Of a DNA stretch of 24,168 bases, positions 15,540-24,138 are shown one piece after another. This DNA is from DASSUW01 sp035706585. GTDB taxonomy: Bacteria > Actinomycetota > Thermoleophilia > Solirubrobacterales > Solirubrobacteraceae. How positions within the stretch are numbered: position 1 is the stretch's first letter; each line of letters begins with the position of its first letter. Below the pieces are notes generated by a model. The model saw only the letters and a list, made by a program, of their open reading frames with translations. It was not told where the DNA came from and made no database searches. A program made the position numbers and the translations under genes. The stretch is from positions 1 to 24,168 of the forward strand of contig DASSUW010000185.1 in NCBI GenBank assembly GCA_035706585.1, read 5' to 3'.

Positions 15540-15941
15540 ATGGTCACCGGGTCATGCGCATGCGGGACCGTACGGTTCGAGGTCACGGAGCCGTTCGCGA
15601 CCGCCGGGTACTGCCATTGCCGGCGCTGCCAGCGGCGCAGCGGCGTGCCGTGGTCGCTGAACGCGATGGTGGCGCCGGACGCGCTGCGGATCGTCGCGGG
15701 CGCCGACGCCGTCCGGACCTGGCGGCCGCAGGACGGGTTCCCGAAGGCGTTCTGCGGCACCTGCGGCGGCCACCTGTGGAGCGGTGACGACAGCACGCCG
15801 GTGGTCGGCATCCGGCTCGGCGCGGTCGACGGCGATCCTGGCATCCGGCCGCAATGGCACCAGTGGCTGGACTCGGCGCCCGACTGGGAGGCGATCCCGG
15901 ACGACGGGCTGCCGCGCTTCCCGCAGGCGCGGCCTCGCTAG
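15540..15941 (+). CDS. GFA-domain zinc protein (glutathione-dependent formaldehyde-activating enzyme/CENP-V family)
   Basis: Small soluble protein of 133 residues with the full Cys pattern of the GFA fold: CAC (C6, C8), CHCRRC (C25, C27, C30) and CGTC (C72, C75), which together bind two zinc ions in the family. The Pfam name comes from a formaldehyde-glutathione enzyme, but most family members have no shown activity, so only the fold is claimed. The ATG at 15540 (MVTGSCACG) is preferred over one six codons upstream because it matches the family N-terminus and has CACGCT at -12 to -7. It overlaps the convergent methyltransferase by 4 bp, sharing a CTAG between both stops. Confidence 0.88.
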   Translation: MVTGSCACGTVRFEVTEPFATAGYCHCRRCQRRSGVPWSLNAMVAPDALRIVAGADAVRTWRPQDGFPKAFCGTCGGHLWSGDDSTPVVGIRLGAVDGDPGIRPQWHQWLDSAPDWEAIPDDGLPRFPQARPR

Positions 15942-16687
15942 CGCCGGGCGACGGCCACCAGGCGCGTGTCGCTCGCGAACGGACCGCCGGCCAGGTCGCC
16001 GTAGCAGCGCGACTCCTCGAAGCCGGCCCGCGCGAGCATCGCCGTCAGCTCGGTCGCCGTGTACACGCGCAAGGAGAACGTGCGCGAGTCGCGCTCCCCG
16101 CCCGGCTCGACGAGCGTCTGCGTGGTCTGCGCGACGCCGGCCGCGGGATCGAACGTGCGCTGCTCGAGCAGCAGCCGGCCCTCGCCGACCATGTGCCAGC
16201 CGGTGTCGCGGAAGCGCAGCACCAGCGCATCGCGGTGCATGATCTCGACCACGAGCCGGCCGCCCGGCCGCAGCACGCGGCGGATCTCGGCCAGCACCTT
16301 GGTGTCGCCCTCGTCGCCGAGGTAGCCGAGCGAGCTGAAGAGGTTCAGGGCGGCGTCGAAGCTCTCGTCCCCCAGCGGCAGCTCGCGGTAGTCGGCGCGG
16401 ACCAGCTTCGGCCACTGCTCGCCGCCGCCGCGCCGGCGCGCCTCGTCGATCAGCGCCTGCGAGCGGTCGACGCCGACGACGCGGTAGCCGGCGCGGGCCA
16501 GCGGGACCGAGTGACGGCCGAACCCGCACGGGACGTCCAGCAGGTCACCGTCGTCGCGGCAGCCGGACAGCCGCGCGGCGGCCAGCGCCTGCTCGCGCGC
16601 CTCGGCGTCGCGCGCCTCGTCGGCGAACGCGCGCAGGTAGAAGTCGCTGAAGAGGGCGTCCCAGGTCTCGGTCGTGCTGAGGGCCAT
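15938..16687 (-). CDS. class I SAM-dependent methyltransferase
   Basis: Soluble methyltransferase of 249 residues. Motif I is LLDVPCGFGRHSVPLA (49-64), the acidic strand-2 end is VVGVDRS, and the later motifs are SFDAALNLFSSLGYL and VLRPGGRLVVEIMH, all in Rossmann order. The C-terminal part with TFSLRVYTATELTAMLARAGFEE is the usual small-molecule methyltransferase tail. No substrate-specific feature is recognised. The ATG at 16687 is chosen from TATAAA at -12 to -7 on the complement strand; an ATG ten codons upstream would run through this hexamer and into the divergent RNase H gene. Confidence 0.88.
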   Translation of the reverse strand: MALSTTETWDALFSDFYLRAFADEARDAEAREQALAAARLSGCRDDGDLLDVPCGFGRHSVPLARAGYRVVGVDRSQALIDEARRRGGGEQWPKLVRADYRELPLGDESFDAALNLFSSLGYLGDEGDTKVLAEIRRVLRPGGRLVVEIMHRDALVLRFRDTGWHMVGEGRLLLEQRTFDPAAGVAQTTQTLVEPGGERDSRTFSLRVYTATELTAMLARAGFEESRCYGDLAGGPFASDTRLVAVARR

Positions 16688-16707
16688 CGCCCCTTTATAG
16701 TCGCGCG
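16688..16707. promoter_or_regulatory. 20-bp divergent promoter with one shared TATA core
   Basis: TATAGT (16696-16701, +) lies exactly at -12 to -7 of the RNase HI GTG, and TATAAA (complement of 16694-16699) at -12 to -7 of the methyltransferase ATG. The two hexamers overlap in the symmetric TATA at 16696-16699, so one melted region could serve RNA polymerase in both directions. No ribosome-binding site is usefully spaced on either side. Confidence 0.65.
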
Positions 16708-17217
16708 GTGTCTCCACGCCGGGCGCGACGCAAGGGCGGGACGCTCAAGGACGGCGAGCGCCGCCAGCTCGCGCGTGCGACACGCGATGCCGCGAATCCG
16801 GCGCCCGCTCCGGCGCCCCGCGGCAGCGCGTTCGTGCTGTGCGACGGCGCCTCGCGCGGCAACCCCGGGCCGTCGGCGATCGCGGCGGTGCTCGTGGAGG
16901 CCGACGGGAGCGAGAGCGCGCGCGCGGTCGAGGCGATCGGCCGCGCGACCGCGGCGGCCGCCGAGTACCGGGCGATCCTGCTCGGCCTCGAGCTGGCGGG
17001 CGCGCACGGCGCCGACCCGATCGACGTGTGCAGCGATTCGCGGCTGGCGATCGCCGCGCTCGAGGGGGCCGCGCCGGTCGACGACGAGCTCGCCGCGCTG
17101 GTCCGCGACATCCGCGCCGCCGCGCGCGGCTTCACCGCGGTCCGCTGGCGCTGGCATCCGCGGGCCGACAACGAGGCCGCCGACGCGCTCGTCCGCGACC
17201 TGTTGTGGAGCTCTTAG
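16708..17217 (+). CDS. ribonuclease HI family protein
   Basis: RNase H fold of 169 residues, expected to cut the RNA strand of RNA-DNA hybrids. The acidic site is complete: D46 in LCDGASRGNPGPSA, E86 in AAEYRAILLGLELA, D110 in VCSDSRLAI, and D159 in ADNEAADAL. An extra 35-residue N-terminal stretch is highly basic and then Pro/Ala-rich (RRARRKGGTLKDGERRQ, NPAPAPAP) and may help bind nucleic acid. The form resembles the prokaryotic RNase HI-like proteins often fused to phosphatase domains in actinobacteria, but no fusion is present. The nearest histidine phosphatase is a separate gene 4 kb away. GTG start chosen from TATAGT at -12 to -7. Confidence 0.9.
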   Translation: MSPRRARRKGGTLKDGERRQLARATRDAANPAPAPAPRGSAFVLCDGASRGNPGPSAIAAVLVEADGSESARAVEAIGRATAAAAEYRAILLGLELAGAHGADPIDVCSDSRLAIAALEGAAPVDDELAALVRDIRAAARGFTAVRWRWHPRADNEAADALVRDLLWSS

Positions 17218-17258
17218 ATTCCCTTCAGGGGGTCACTTCATTCTGTGAAGCACTCCCC

Positions 17259-17399
17259 ATGCCCCGAATCTCCCTCATCCCCACCCGAACGGCCGACGGG
17301 CGCCACATCATCTACAAGGTGCGCGTCGAGAGCAATCGCCAGCGCCTGGCCGCGGCGATCCGCCGCGCGCTGGGGCGCCGCCCCGCGCTCCAGAGCTAA
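17259..17399 (+). CDS. small basic protein of unknown function (46 residues)
   Basis: Short reading frame, MPRISLIPTRTADGRHII onward, ending in an Arg-rich helix (QRLAAAIRRALGRRP). It is not a family I recognise. Support is indirect: third codon positions are almost all G or C, it fills the only space between RNase HI and the convergent regulator, and its TAA overlaps the regulator's TAG by 4 bp, the same arrangement as other convergent pairs here. No ribosome site is visible; a weak CATTCT (17239-17244) could give an 8-base leader. Its composition (12 Arg or Lys in 46) suggests nucleic-acid or membrane contact, which is a guess. Confidence 0.5.
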   Translation: MPRISLIPTRTADGRHIIYKVRVESNRQRLAAAIRRALGRRPALQS

Positions 17400-18064
17400 G
17401 CGGCGCTGCCGGGCACCGCGATGCCGGACTCGTAGGCGAGCACGACCGCCTGCACGCGGTCGCGCAGGCCGAGCTTCATCAGCAGCCGCGCGACGTGCGT
17501 CTTGACGGTGGTCTCGCTGACGATCAGCTCCGCCGCGATCTCGGCGTTGGAGAGGCCGCGGGCCACGAGCTTGAACACCTCGACCTCGCGGGCGGTCAGC
17601 TCGTCGAACCCGCGCGGCGGCGCGGCGGCCGGTGCGGCGCGGGCGAACTCGTGGATCAGGCGCCGGGTGATCGACGGCGCGAGCAGCGCGTCGCCGCGCG
17701 CGACCACGCGGATGCCGGCGGCGAGCTCCTCGGGCGGGACGTCCTTGAGCAGGAACCCGCTGGCGCCCGCGCGCAGCGCCTCGTAGACGTACTCGTTGAG
17801 ATCGAACGTGGTGAGCATGAGCACCCGCGGCGGCGTGTCGTCGCCGGTCTCCACGACCTGGCGGGTCGCCTCGATGCCGTCGAGCTCGGGCATGCGGATG
17901 TCCATCAGCACCACGTCGGGCTTGAGCCGTGCGGCCTGCTTCACGGCCTCGGTGCCGTCCGACGCCTCGCCGATCACGTCGATGTCCTCCTCGGCGTCGA
18001 GGATCATCCTGAAGCCGGCGCGCACCAGCGCCTGGTCGTCGGCGATCAGGACCCGCACCGTCAT
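17396..18064 (-). CDS. NarL/LuxR-family response regulator of the tandem-kinase operon
   Basis: Response regulator of 222 residues. The receiver has D9/D10, phospho-acceptor D55 in VVLMDIRMPELDG, T85 in MLTTFD and K107 in FLLKDV, so the phosphorylation site is complete. A LuxR-type helix-turn-helix lies at about 153-205 (LTAREVEVFKLVARGLSNAEIA, then SETTVKTHV). The ATG at 18064 overlaps the stop of the kinase upstream (ATGA), so it is the third gene of a tightly coupled operon. The neighbouring divergent ABC exporter is the natural target, as is common for this regulator class, though that is inferred from position only. Confidence 0.93.
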   Translation of the reverse strand: MTVRVLIADDQALVRAGFRMILDAEEDIDVIGEASDGTEAVKQAARLKPDVVLMDIRMPELDGIEATRQVVETGDDTPPRVLMLTTFDLNEYVYEALRAGASGFLLKDVPPEELAAGIRVVARGDALLAPSITRRLIHEFARAAPAAAPPRGFDELTAREVEVFKLVARGLSNAEIAAELIVSETTVKTHVARLLMKLGLRDRVQAVVLAYESGIAVPGSAA

Positions 18065-19206
18065 AGCGGCATCCTCGCAACCACCTCGAACCCGCCGCCC
18101 CTCGCCGGGCCGGCCCGCAGTGACCCGTCATAGAGCCGCATCCGCTCCTCCATCCCGACCAGCCCGTGGCCGGAGCCGTTGCGTCCGTTCATCGCCATCC
18201 CGCCTTTGTCGACGATCGCCAGCTCGAGCGACGAAGGCTCCCAGCGCACGGTGACCGACGTGGTCGCCCGTCCCGCGTACTTGATCGCGTTCGTCAGCGC
18301 CTCCTGCACGACCCGGTAGGCGGCGAGGTCCCTGCCGGGCGACAGCGGCTGGGGGTCGCCCTCGACCACCAGCGTCACGCCCAGGCCGGCCGCCCGCGAG
18401 CGCTCGATCAGGCCGTCGAGCTCGCGCAGCGTCGGCTGCGGCGCGCGGCCGGCGTCCTCCTCGCCGTGGTGCATCATGCCCAGCAGCCGGCGCATCTCCG
18501 TGAGCGCGGCCCGGCCGACGTCCTCGATGTGGGCCGCCGCCTCGACCGCGCGGCGCGGATCGCGTTCGAGGATCCGGCGCGCGCCACCGGCCTGCACGAC
18601 CATCACCGACACCGAGTGCGCGACGACGTCGTGCATCTCGCGCGCGATCCGGCGGCGCTCTTCGGCCGCCGCGCGCGCGATCTGGAGCTCGTGCGCCTCC
18701 TGTGCCTGCGCCGCCGCCTCGTGCAGCTCCTCGGTCAGGCGCGCGCGCGTGCGGAGCCCGCGTCCGGCGAGCCATGCCACCATCACGAACGCGGTCGGGA
18801 ACACGTAGTCCGTGAAGACCGAGTCGTCGAAGCTCGCGACGATCACGAGCATGCCGACGCCGAGCACGATCGGAGCGGCGACCGCCGCCCGTCCCACCGT
18901 GTAGGAGCCCATGGCGTAGGCCTGGAAGAGGATCGCCACGAGCGGGGTCTCGAGCGGCTCGAGGTCGCCCGCGGAGCCGAAGTTCAGCGTCAGCCAGGCG
19001 GCCATCATCACGAGGCCGGCGGCGATCGGACGTGTACGGCGCCAGAACAGCGAGCCGTACGCGACCACCGGGGCGGCCGCCCACAATGCGTTGCCCTCCC
19101 AGACGACGGCGAACTCGATCATGCCCGCGACGAGGAACGCGGACGCGAGCGCGCGGTCGAACCAGCGGGGCCCCAGCCGGCGCGCGCGGACGATCCACCG
19201 GGTCAT
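18061..19206 (-). CDS. sensor histidine kinase (HisKA_3), intact member of the tandem pair
   Basis: Membrane sensor kinase of 381 residues. About five hydrophobic segments span residues 18-148, with short loops and no large extracellular domain. A coiled linker (about 155-185) leads to the HisKA_3 site RRRIAREMHDVVAHS with H192. The HATPase domain has the N-box VVQEALTNAIKYA with N306, a G1 region around VDKGG (332-336), and GHGLVGMEERM. The phosphotransfer and ATP residues look intact. The ATG at 19206 overlaps the stop of the other kinase, and its own stop overlaps the regulator start, both as ATGA. This is the member of the pair most likely to phosphorylate the regulator. Confidence 0.92.
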   Translation of the reverse strand: MTRWIVRARRLGPRWFDRALASAFLVAGMIEFAVVWEGNALWAAAPVVAYGSLFWRRTRPIAAGLVMMAAWLTLNFGSAGDLEPLETPLVAILFQAYAMGSYTVGRAAVAAPIVLGVGMLVIVASFDDSVFTDYVFPTAFVMVAWLAGRGLRTRARLTEELHEAAAQAQEAHELQIARAAAEERRRIAREMHDVVAHSVSVMVVQAGGARRILERDPRRAVEAAAHIEDVGRAALTEMRRLLGMMHHGEEDAGRAPQPTLRELDGLIERSRAAGLGVTLVVEGDPQPLSPGRDLAAYRVVQEALTNAIKYAGRATTSVTVRWEPSSLELAIVDKGGMAMNGRNGSGHGLVGMEERMRLYDGSLRAGPARGGGFEVVARMPL

Positions 19207-20348
19207 GCCGGACCTCCGAGCGGGAGCCGGGCGCGCACGACATGCCCGCCGCTGCGCCGCACCCCGGCGCGCAGCTGCCCGCCGGAGAGCGCGACGCGCT
19301 CGCGGATGCCGAGCAGCGGCCGCTCGGCGTGACCGCCGTCGTCGGCGACCTCGACCTCGATGTGGTCGGCGGCGTAGCGCAGGCGCACGCGCGCGTCGCC
19401 GGCGTGCCCCTGCTCCAGTGCGCCGCCGAGCGCCTCCTGGATCACCCGGTAGGCGGTGAGGTCGATGCCGATCGGCAGGTCGCGTGCCTCGCCCTCGACG
19501 TCGACGTGGACCGGAAGGCCGGCCGCCTGCGCCTTGCGCACGAGCGTGCTCACGTGACGCAGCGACGGCTGCGGAGCGAGCGCGAGCTCCTCGTCCTCGT
19601 GGCGGAGCACGCCGAGCAGCCCGCGGATCTCGGTCAGCGCCTCGCGGCCGCTGCGCTCGACGGCGAGGAACGCATCGCCGGCGCGGACCGGGTCGCGCTC
19701 GGCGAGGCGGCGCGCGCCCGACGCCTGGACGACCATCGCGCTGAGCGCGTGGGCGACGACGTCGTGCAGCTCGCCGGCGATCCGCGCGCGCTCCTCCTGC
19801 GCGGCGGCGGCCGCGCTGACCACCCGCTCGCGCTCGAGGCGCTCGCGCTTGGCCAGCAGCGCGCGGTTGAGCCCGGCGCGGTGGCGCAGGACGCGGCCGA
19901 TGAGCACCGGCGCGCCGACGAGCAGCACCGCGACGAGCACGTAGTCGGCGACCGTGTCGTGGTAGCTGTCGATCGCGTTCGAGATCCAGATCATCACGAT
20001 CGAATAGGCGGTCAGCGCCGGCACCTTCCAGCCCTCGGCGTGGCGCCCGATCCCGTACAGCACGAGCAGGATCGCGAAGAACGGGCTCACCAGGTGATCG
20101 ACGTAGGCGTCACCGAGCGACTGCGCCAGCGGCTGCACGGCGACGCCGGCGAGCGCCGCGATCGACGGCCAGCGGCGGCGGACCGCCACGCTGAACGCGG
20201 CGACCGTGATGAGCAGGAACGCCGCCCAGCGGTACGGCGCGTCCGCGGGCACGAGGACGGCCAGCTCGATGTTGGCCTCCACGAAGAAGACCGCGGCGAG
20301 CAGGAGGTCCGCCTTGAACGGGTCGAGTGCGCGCAGTCGCGCGAGCAT
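19203..20348 (-). CDS. sensor histidine kinase (HisKA_3) with degenerate ATP site
   Basis: Second membrane kinase, 381 residues from the ATG at 20348; a GTG seven codons upstream is the alternative. TAGGGT on the complement strand (20357-20362) ends 8 bases before the ATG, favouring the shorter form. Hydrophobic segments cover about 14-33, 41-56, 62-76, 87-99, 110-124 and 134-151, then a coiled linker and HisKA_3 site ARIAGELHDVVAHALS with H195. The N-box reads QEALGGALEQG where QEALTNA is expected, so the metal-binding Asn is Gly309. The G1 loop (ADDGGHAE) is also reduced. It may therefore bind ATP poorly and act as a sensor or scaffold for the intact kinase encoded next. First gene of the operon. 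Confidence 0.9.
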   Translation of the reverse strand: MLARLRALDPFKADLLLAAVFFVEANIELAVLVPADAPYRWAAFLLITVAAFSVAVRRRWPSIAALAGVAVQPLAQSLGDAYVDHLVSPFFAILLVLYGIGRHAEGWKVPALTAYSIVMIWISNAIDSYHDTVADYVLVAVLLVGAPVLIGRVLRHRAGLNRALLAKRERLERERVVSAAAAAQEERARIAGELHDVVAHALSAMVVQASGARRLAERDPVRAGDAFLAVERSGREALTEIRGLLGVLRHEDEELALAPQPSLRHVSTLVRKAQAAGLPVHVDVEGEARDLPIGIDLTAYRVIQEALGGALEQGHAGDARVRLRYAADHIEVEVADDGGHAERPLLGIRERVALSGGQLRAGVRRSGGHVVRARLPLGGPA

Positions 20349-20356
20349 CGAGAGCA

Positions 20357-20362
20357 ACCCTA
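20357..20362 (-). promoter_or_regulatory. candidate -10 hexamer for the tandem-kinase operon
   Basis: TAGGGT on the minus strand ends 8 bases before the ATG at 20348, predicting a leader of about 2 bases. No -35 box at normal spacing is evident. Confidence 0.35.
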
Positions 20363-20407
20363 GCCCCACGCGCGCGCGTCATCGTCGTCCTGCAAGACGA
20401 TCGCTCA

Positions 20408-20425
20408 GTCATCCTCGAGGATGAC
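20408..20425. promoter_or_regulatory. perfect 18-bp palindrome between divergent operons, candidate operator
   Basis: GTCATCCTCGAGGATGAC is a perfect 9+9 palindrome in the 157-bp gap between the kinase operon (-) and the SRPBCC/ABC operon (+). It lies about 46 bp upstream of the kinase -10 hexamer and 80 bp before the SRPBCC start. Size and symmetry suit a dimeric LuxR-type regulator, and the best candidate is the one encoded in the operon itself. Confidence 0.5.
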
Positions 20426-20505
20426 GCCGGATCCTCCGCCCGGCCTGCCCAAGATCGTCTCGGCGGGCGACGACACGCGACGCCCCGGCGGCGAAAGTCC
20501 TCGCC

Positions 20506-20943
20506 ATGAGGACATGGACCGCCACGACGACCACCGCCGCGCGTCCGGAAGACGTGCTCGACGTGCTCACCGACCCGGAGGCCTGCGCTCGCTGGGCGCC
20601 GCTGCCCTTCGACGTCGACGAGCTCGACGGGCGGCGGCTCGCCACCGGCTCCCGCGCCCGCGTCAGCGGCTCGCTCGCCGGCAAGCGCGTCGGCTTCGAC
20701 GTCGAGATCCACGAGGCCTCCGACCGCGGGCTCTCGCTCGCGGCGAACGGCCCCGTCGGGTTCGACGTCGACTACCAGCTGGCCCCGGTCGCCGGGGGCA
20801 GCGAGGTGCGCGCGTCCGTGTCCGTTCGCCCATCCGGCGGAATCGCCGGTCGGCTGCTCGCGCAGGCGACGGCCGCCCTGCTGTCCGCCGGTGCCCTGGA
20901 AGCCGCTCTCGGGCGTGTGGCCCGAGAGGCGGTCGCAATCTAG
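20506..20943 (+). CDS. SRPBCC-fold protein (polyketide cyclase/START-like)
   Basis: Soluble protein of 145 residues with the START-like helix-grip pattern. An N-terminal strand (WTATTTTAARPEDVLDVLTDPEACARWAPL) leads to a helix ending in a conserved W and P, then alternating strands (GSRARVSGSLAGKRVGFDVEIHEASDRG, VDYQLAPV, SEVRASVSV) and a long C-terminal helix (GRLLAQATAALLSAGALEAALGRVAREA). Such proteins bind hydrophobic ligands, and the ligand here is unknown. ATG at 20506 with only a weak purine stretch (GCGAAAG) upstream. It ends 16 bp before the ABC ATPase gene on the same strand, so a shared transcript and perhaps a substrate link with the exporter are likely. Confidence 0.8.
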   Translation: MRTWTATTTTAARPEDVLDVLTDPEACARWAPLPFDVDELDGRRLATGSRARVSGSLAGKRVGFDVEIHEASDRGLSLAANGPVGFDVDYQLAPVAGGSEVRASVSVRPSGGIAGRLLAQATAALLSAGALEAALGRVAREAVAI

Positions 20944-20945
20944 AC

Positions 20946-20950
20946 GGAGG
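20946..20950 (+). promoter_or_regulatory. ribosome-binding site deciding the TTG start of the ABC ATPase
   Basis: GGAGG lies 9 bases before the TTG at 20960 and directly after the SRPBCC stop. It is the best-placed ribosome site in this junction and supports TTG over earlier in-frame starts inside the upstream gene. Confidence 0.7.
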
Positions 20951-20959
20951 CTCTCTCCC

Positions 20960-21705
<746 letters not shown>

Positions 21706-21709
<4 letters not shown>

Positions 21710-24117
21710 AGCGCGTCGCACTGAGAGGACTCGCCGCGCGCCCGGTGCGCACGGCGCTGACGATGCTGGCGATCGTGCTCGGCGTCGCGATGGTGAGCGG
21801 TGCGTTCACGCTCACCGACACCATGCGCGGCGCGGCGCAGAGCCTGTCGGCGTCCGCCTACGACGGCACCGACGCCGTCGTCAGCACCCGCACCGCCTTC
21901 AACGTGGAGGCGACCGACTGGACGGCCAAGCGCCCACCGATCGACGCGAGCGTGCTCGCGAAGGTCCGTGCGGTCCCGCAGGTCGCGGTCGCCGTCGGCG
22001 ACATCACCGACGTCGACACCAAGATCATCGGCCGCGACGGCAAGCCGGTCGGTGACGGCCCGTACTTCGGCTCGGGCTATGACTCGCAGGTCAAGGGCGT
22101 GGCGGCCACCACCCCGTACCGCCTCGACTCCGGCCGCTGGCCCACCGGTCCCGGCGAGGTCGTCATCGACGCCGCCACCGCCGAGAAGGAGCATTACGCC
22201 CTCGGTGCGAGCGTGCGCGTGACGACCCCCGGCGCCGCCGCGCAGTACAAGGTCGTCGGCACGACCCGGTTCGGCGAGGTCAAGGCGCTCGGCACGGCGA
22301 CGATCGCGGTGTTCGACCTCGAGACCGCGCAGGCGCTGTTCCACCGCGACGGCACTTACGACTCGATCCTGGTCGCCGGCCGTGACGGCGTCCCCGCGGC
22401 CGACGTCCGCCAGGCCGTCTCTGCGGCTCTGGGCAACGGCGCGCAGGTCCAAACCGCGGAGGCCCACGATCGCTTCACGCTCGAGGGCCTGGAGCAGTTC
22501 ATCTCAATCATCCGGACCGTGCTGCTCGTGTTCGGCTTCGTCGCGATCTTCGTCGGAGCGTTCACGATCTTCAACACGCTCTCGATCACGGTCGCCCAGC
22601 GGTCGCGCGAGTTCGGCCTGCTGCGGATGGTCGGCGCGATGCGCCGGCAGGTCCTCGGCTCGGTGCTGCTCGAGGCGCTGGCGATCGGCCTGCTCGCCTC
22701 GATCGTCGGCCTGGCCGCCGGCTTCGGCATCGCCAAGGGCCTGGACGCGATCTTCGACTCGATGGACATCGCGCTGCCGGACGCCGGCATGGTGTTCGCG
22801 TCGCGCACGGTCATCGTCGCGATGCTCGTCGGCACGCTCGTGACGCTGATCGCCGGCCTGATCCCGGCGTGGCGCGCGACCCGCGTGCCGCCGGTGGCGG
22901 CGCTGCGTGCCGCCGACCCGGGCGCGCACAAGGTGCGTCTGCCGGCGCGTGCCGTCCGCGGCCTGGCGTCGCTGATCGGCCGTCCGGCCGAGAAGCTCGG
23001 CGGCTCCGCCGGCGCGCTCGCCCGCCGCAACGCGATGCGCCATCCCGGCCGCACCGCCACCACGGCGTCGGCGCTGATGATCGGCGTCGCGCTCGTGACG
23101 CTGGTCACCGTGATCGCCCAGGGGCTGCGCGACACGACGTCCGGCACGCTGGACAAGCGGATCGCCGCCACGCACGTCATCACAGGCGCGGACGGCTGGT
23201 CGCCGACCGATCCGGCGGTGGCGCGGGCGGTGGCGTCGGCGCCCGGCATCTCCGGCGTGACCGCGATCCGGCAGGACGTCGGGCTGGCGTTCGGCGACAA
23301 GGAGGTCGTGAACTCGATCGACCCGTCCACCGCCCCCGGCAAGTTCTCGTTCGAGTACGCGTCCGGGTCCGACGACGCGGTAGCCGGGCTCGGCCGTGAC
23401 GGCGCGATCGTCGACGAGGGGCTCGCCACCGAGCACCACCTGACCGTCGGCGACCGCTTCACGGTCACCTCGGCCAAGGGCGACAAGCTCGCCCTGACGG
23501 TCACGGCGATCGAGAAGTCGCCGGTGCTCGACGCCCTCGCCATGGGCCCGATCACGATCGCCCAGGGCACGTACGAGAAGGCGTTCGAGAACCAGCGCAA
23601 CGTGATCACGCTCGTGTCCGCGGACAGCGGCGCGGCGCTGGCCGGCGCGCTGAAGCCGTATCCGGACGCCAAGGCGCTGACCAAGAGCGCGTACATCGAT
23701 TCGGTGACCGCCGACATCGACACGCTGCTGGCGATCTTCTACGTGCTGCTCGCGCTCGCCGTGATCGTGAGCCTGTTCGGGATCGTCAACACGCTCGTGC
23801 TCTCGACGTTCGAGCGCACGCGTGAGCTCGGCACGCTGCGCGCGGTCGGCATGACGCGCCGGCAGATCCGCCGGATGGTCCGCCACGAGAGCGTCATCAC
23901 GGCGCTGATCGGCGCCGGCCTCGGCATCGCGGCCGGGCTCGGCCTGGCGGCGATCGTGACGTCGGTGTTCGGCGACGAGGGCCTGACCTTCGCGGTCCCG
24001 ACCGGATCGCTGGTCGTGCGCACGGTCGTCGCCGGCGTGGCGGGCGTGCTCGCCGCGATCGCTCCGGCTCGTCGCGCCGCCCGGCTCGACGTGCTGACGG
24101 CGCTCGCGTACGAATAA
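21706..24117 (+). CDS. FtsX-like ABC transporter permease with duplicated core
   Basis: Membrane permease of 803 residues. It starts with MKRVALRGLAARPVRTALT and a membrane segment (about 17-37), then an extracytoplasmic MacB-type periplasmic core domain (about 40-262). The first FtsX domain (268-398) has segments near 270-290, 316-341 and 366-388. A second copy follows: a membrane segment at 450-472 after RRNAMRHPGRTATT, a second outer domain (about 475-680) and a second FtsX domain (about 683-795, LGTLRAVGMTRRQIRRM). The paired motifs EFGLLRMVGAMRRQ and ELGTLRAVGMTRRQ show the internal duplication. Such permeases move lipids, peptides or antibiotics without a classical transport channel. 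The gene is complete and is followed by a strong hairpin. Confidence 0.94.
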
Positions 24118-24138
24118 GGCCCGGAAGGGAGAGAGCAA

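Noticed and set aside
16708..17217. Split RNase HI/phosphatase fusion with the histidine phosphatase at 12146
   Set aside because: The genes are 4 kb apart, each has its own leaderless start and complete fold, and no linker remnant is seen.
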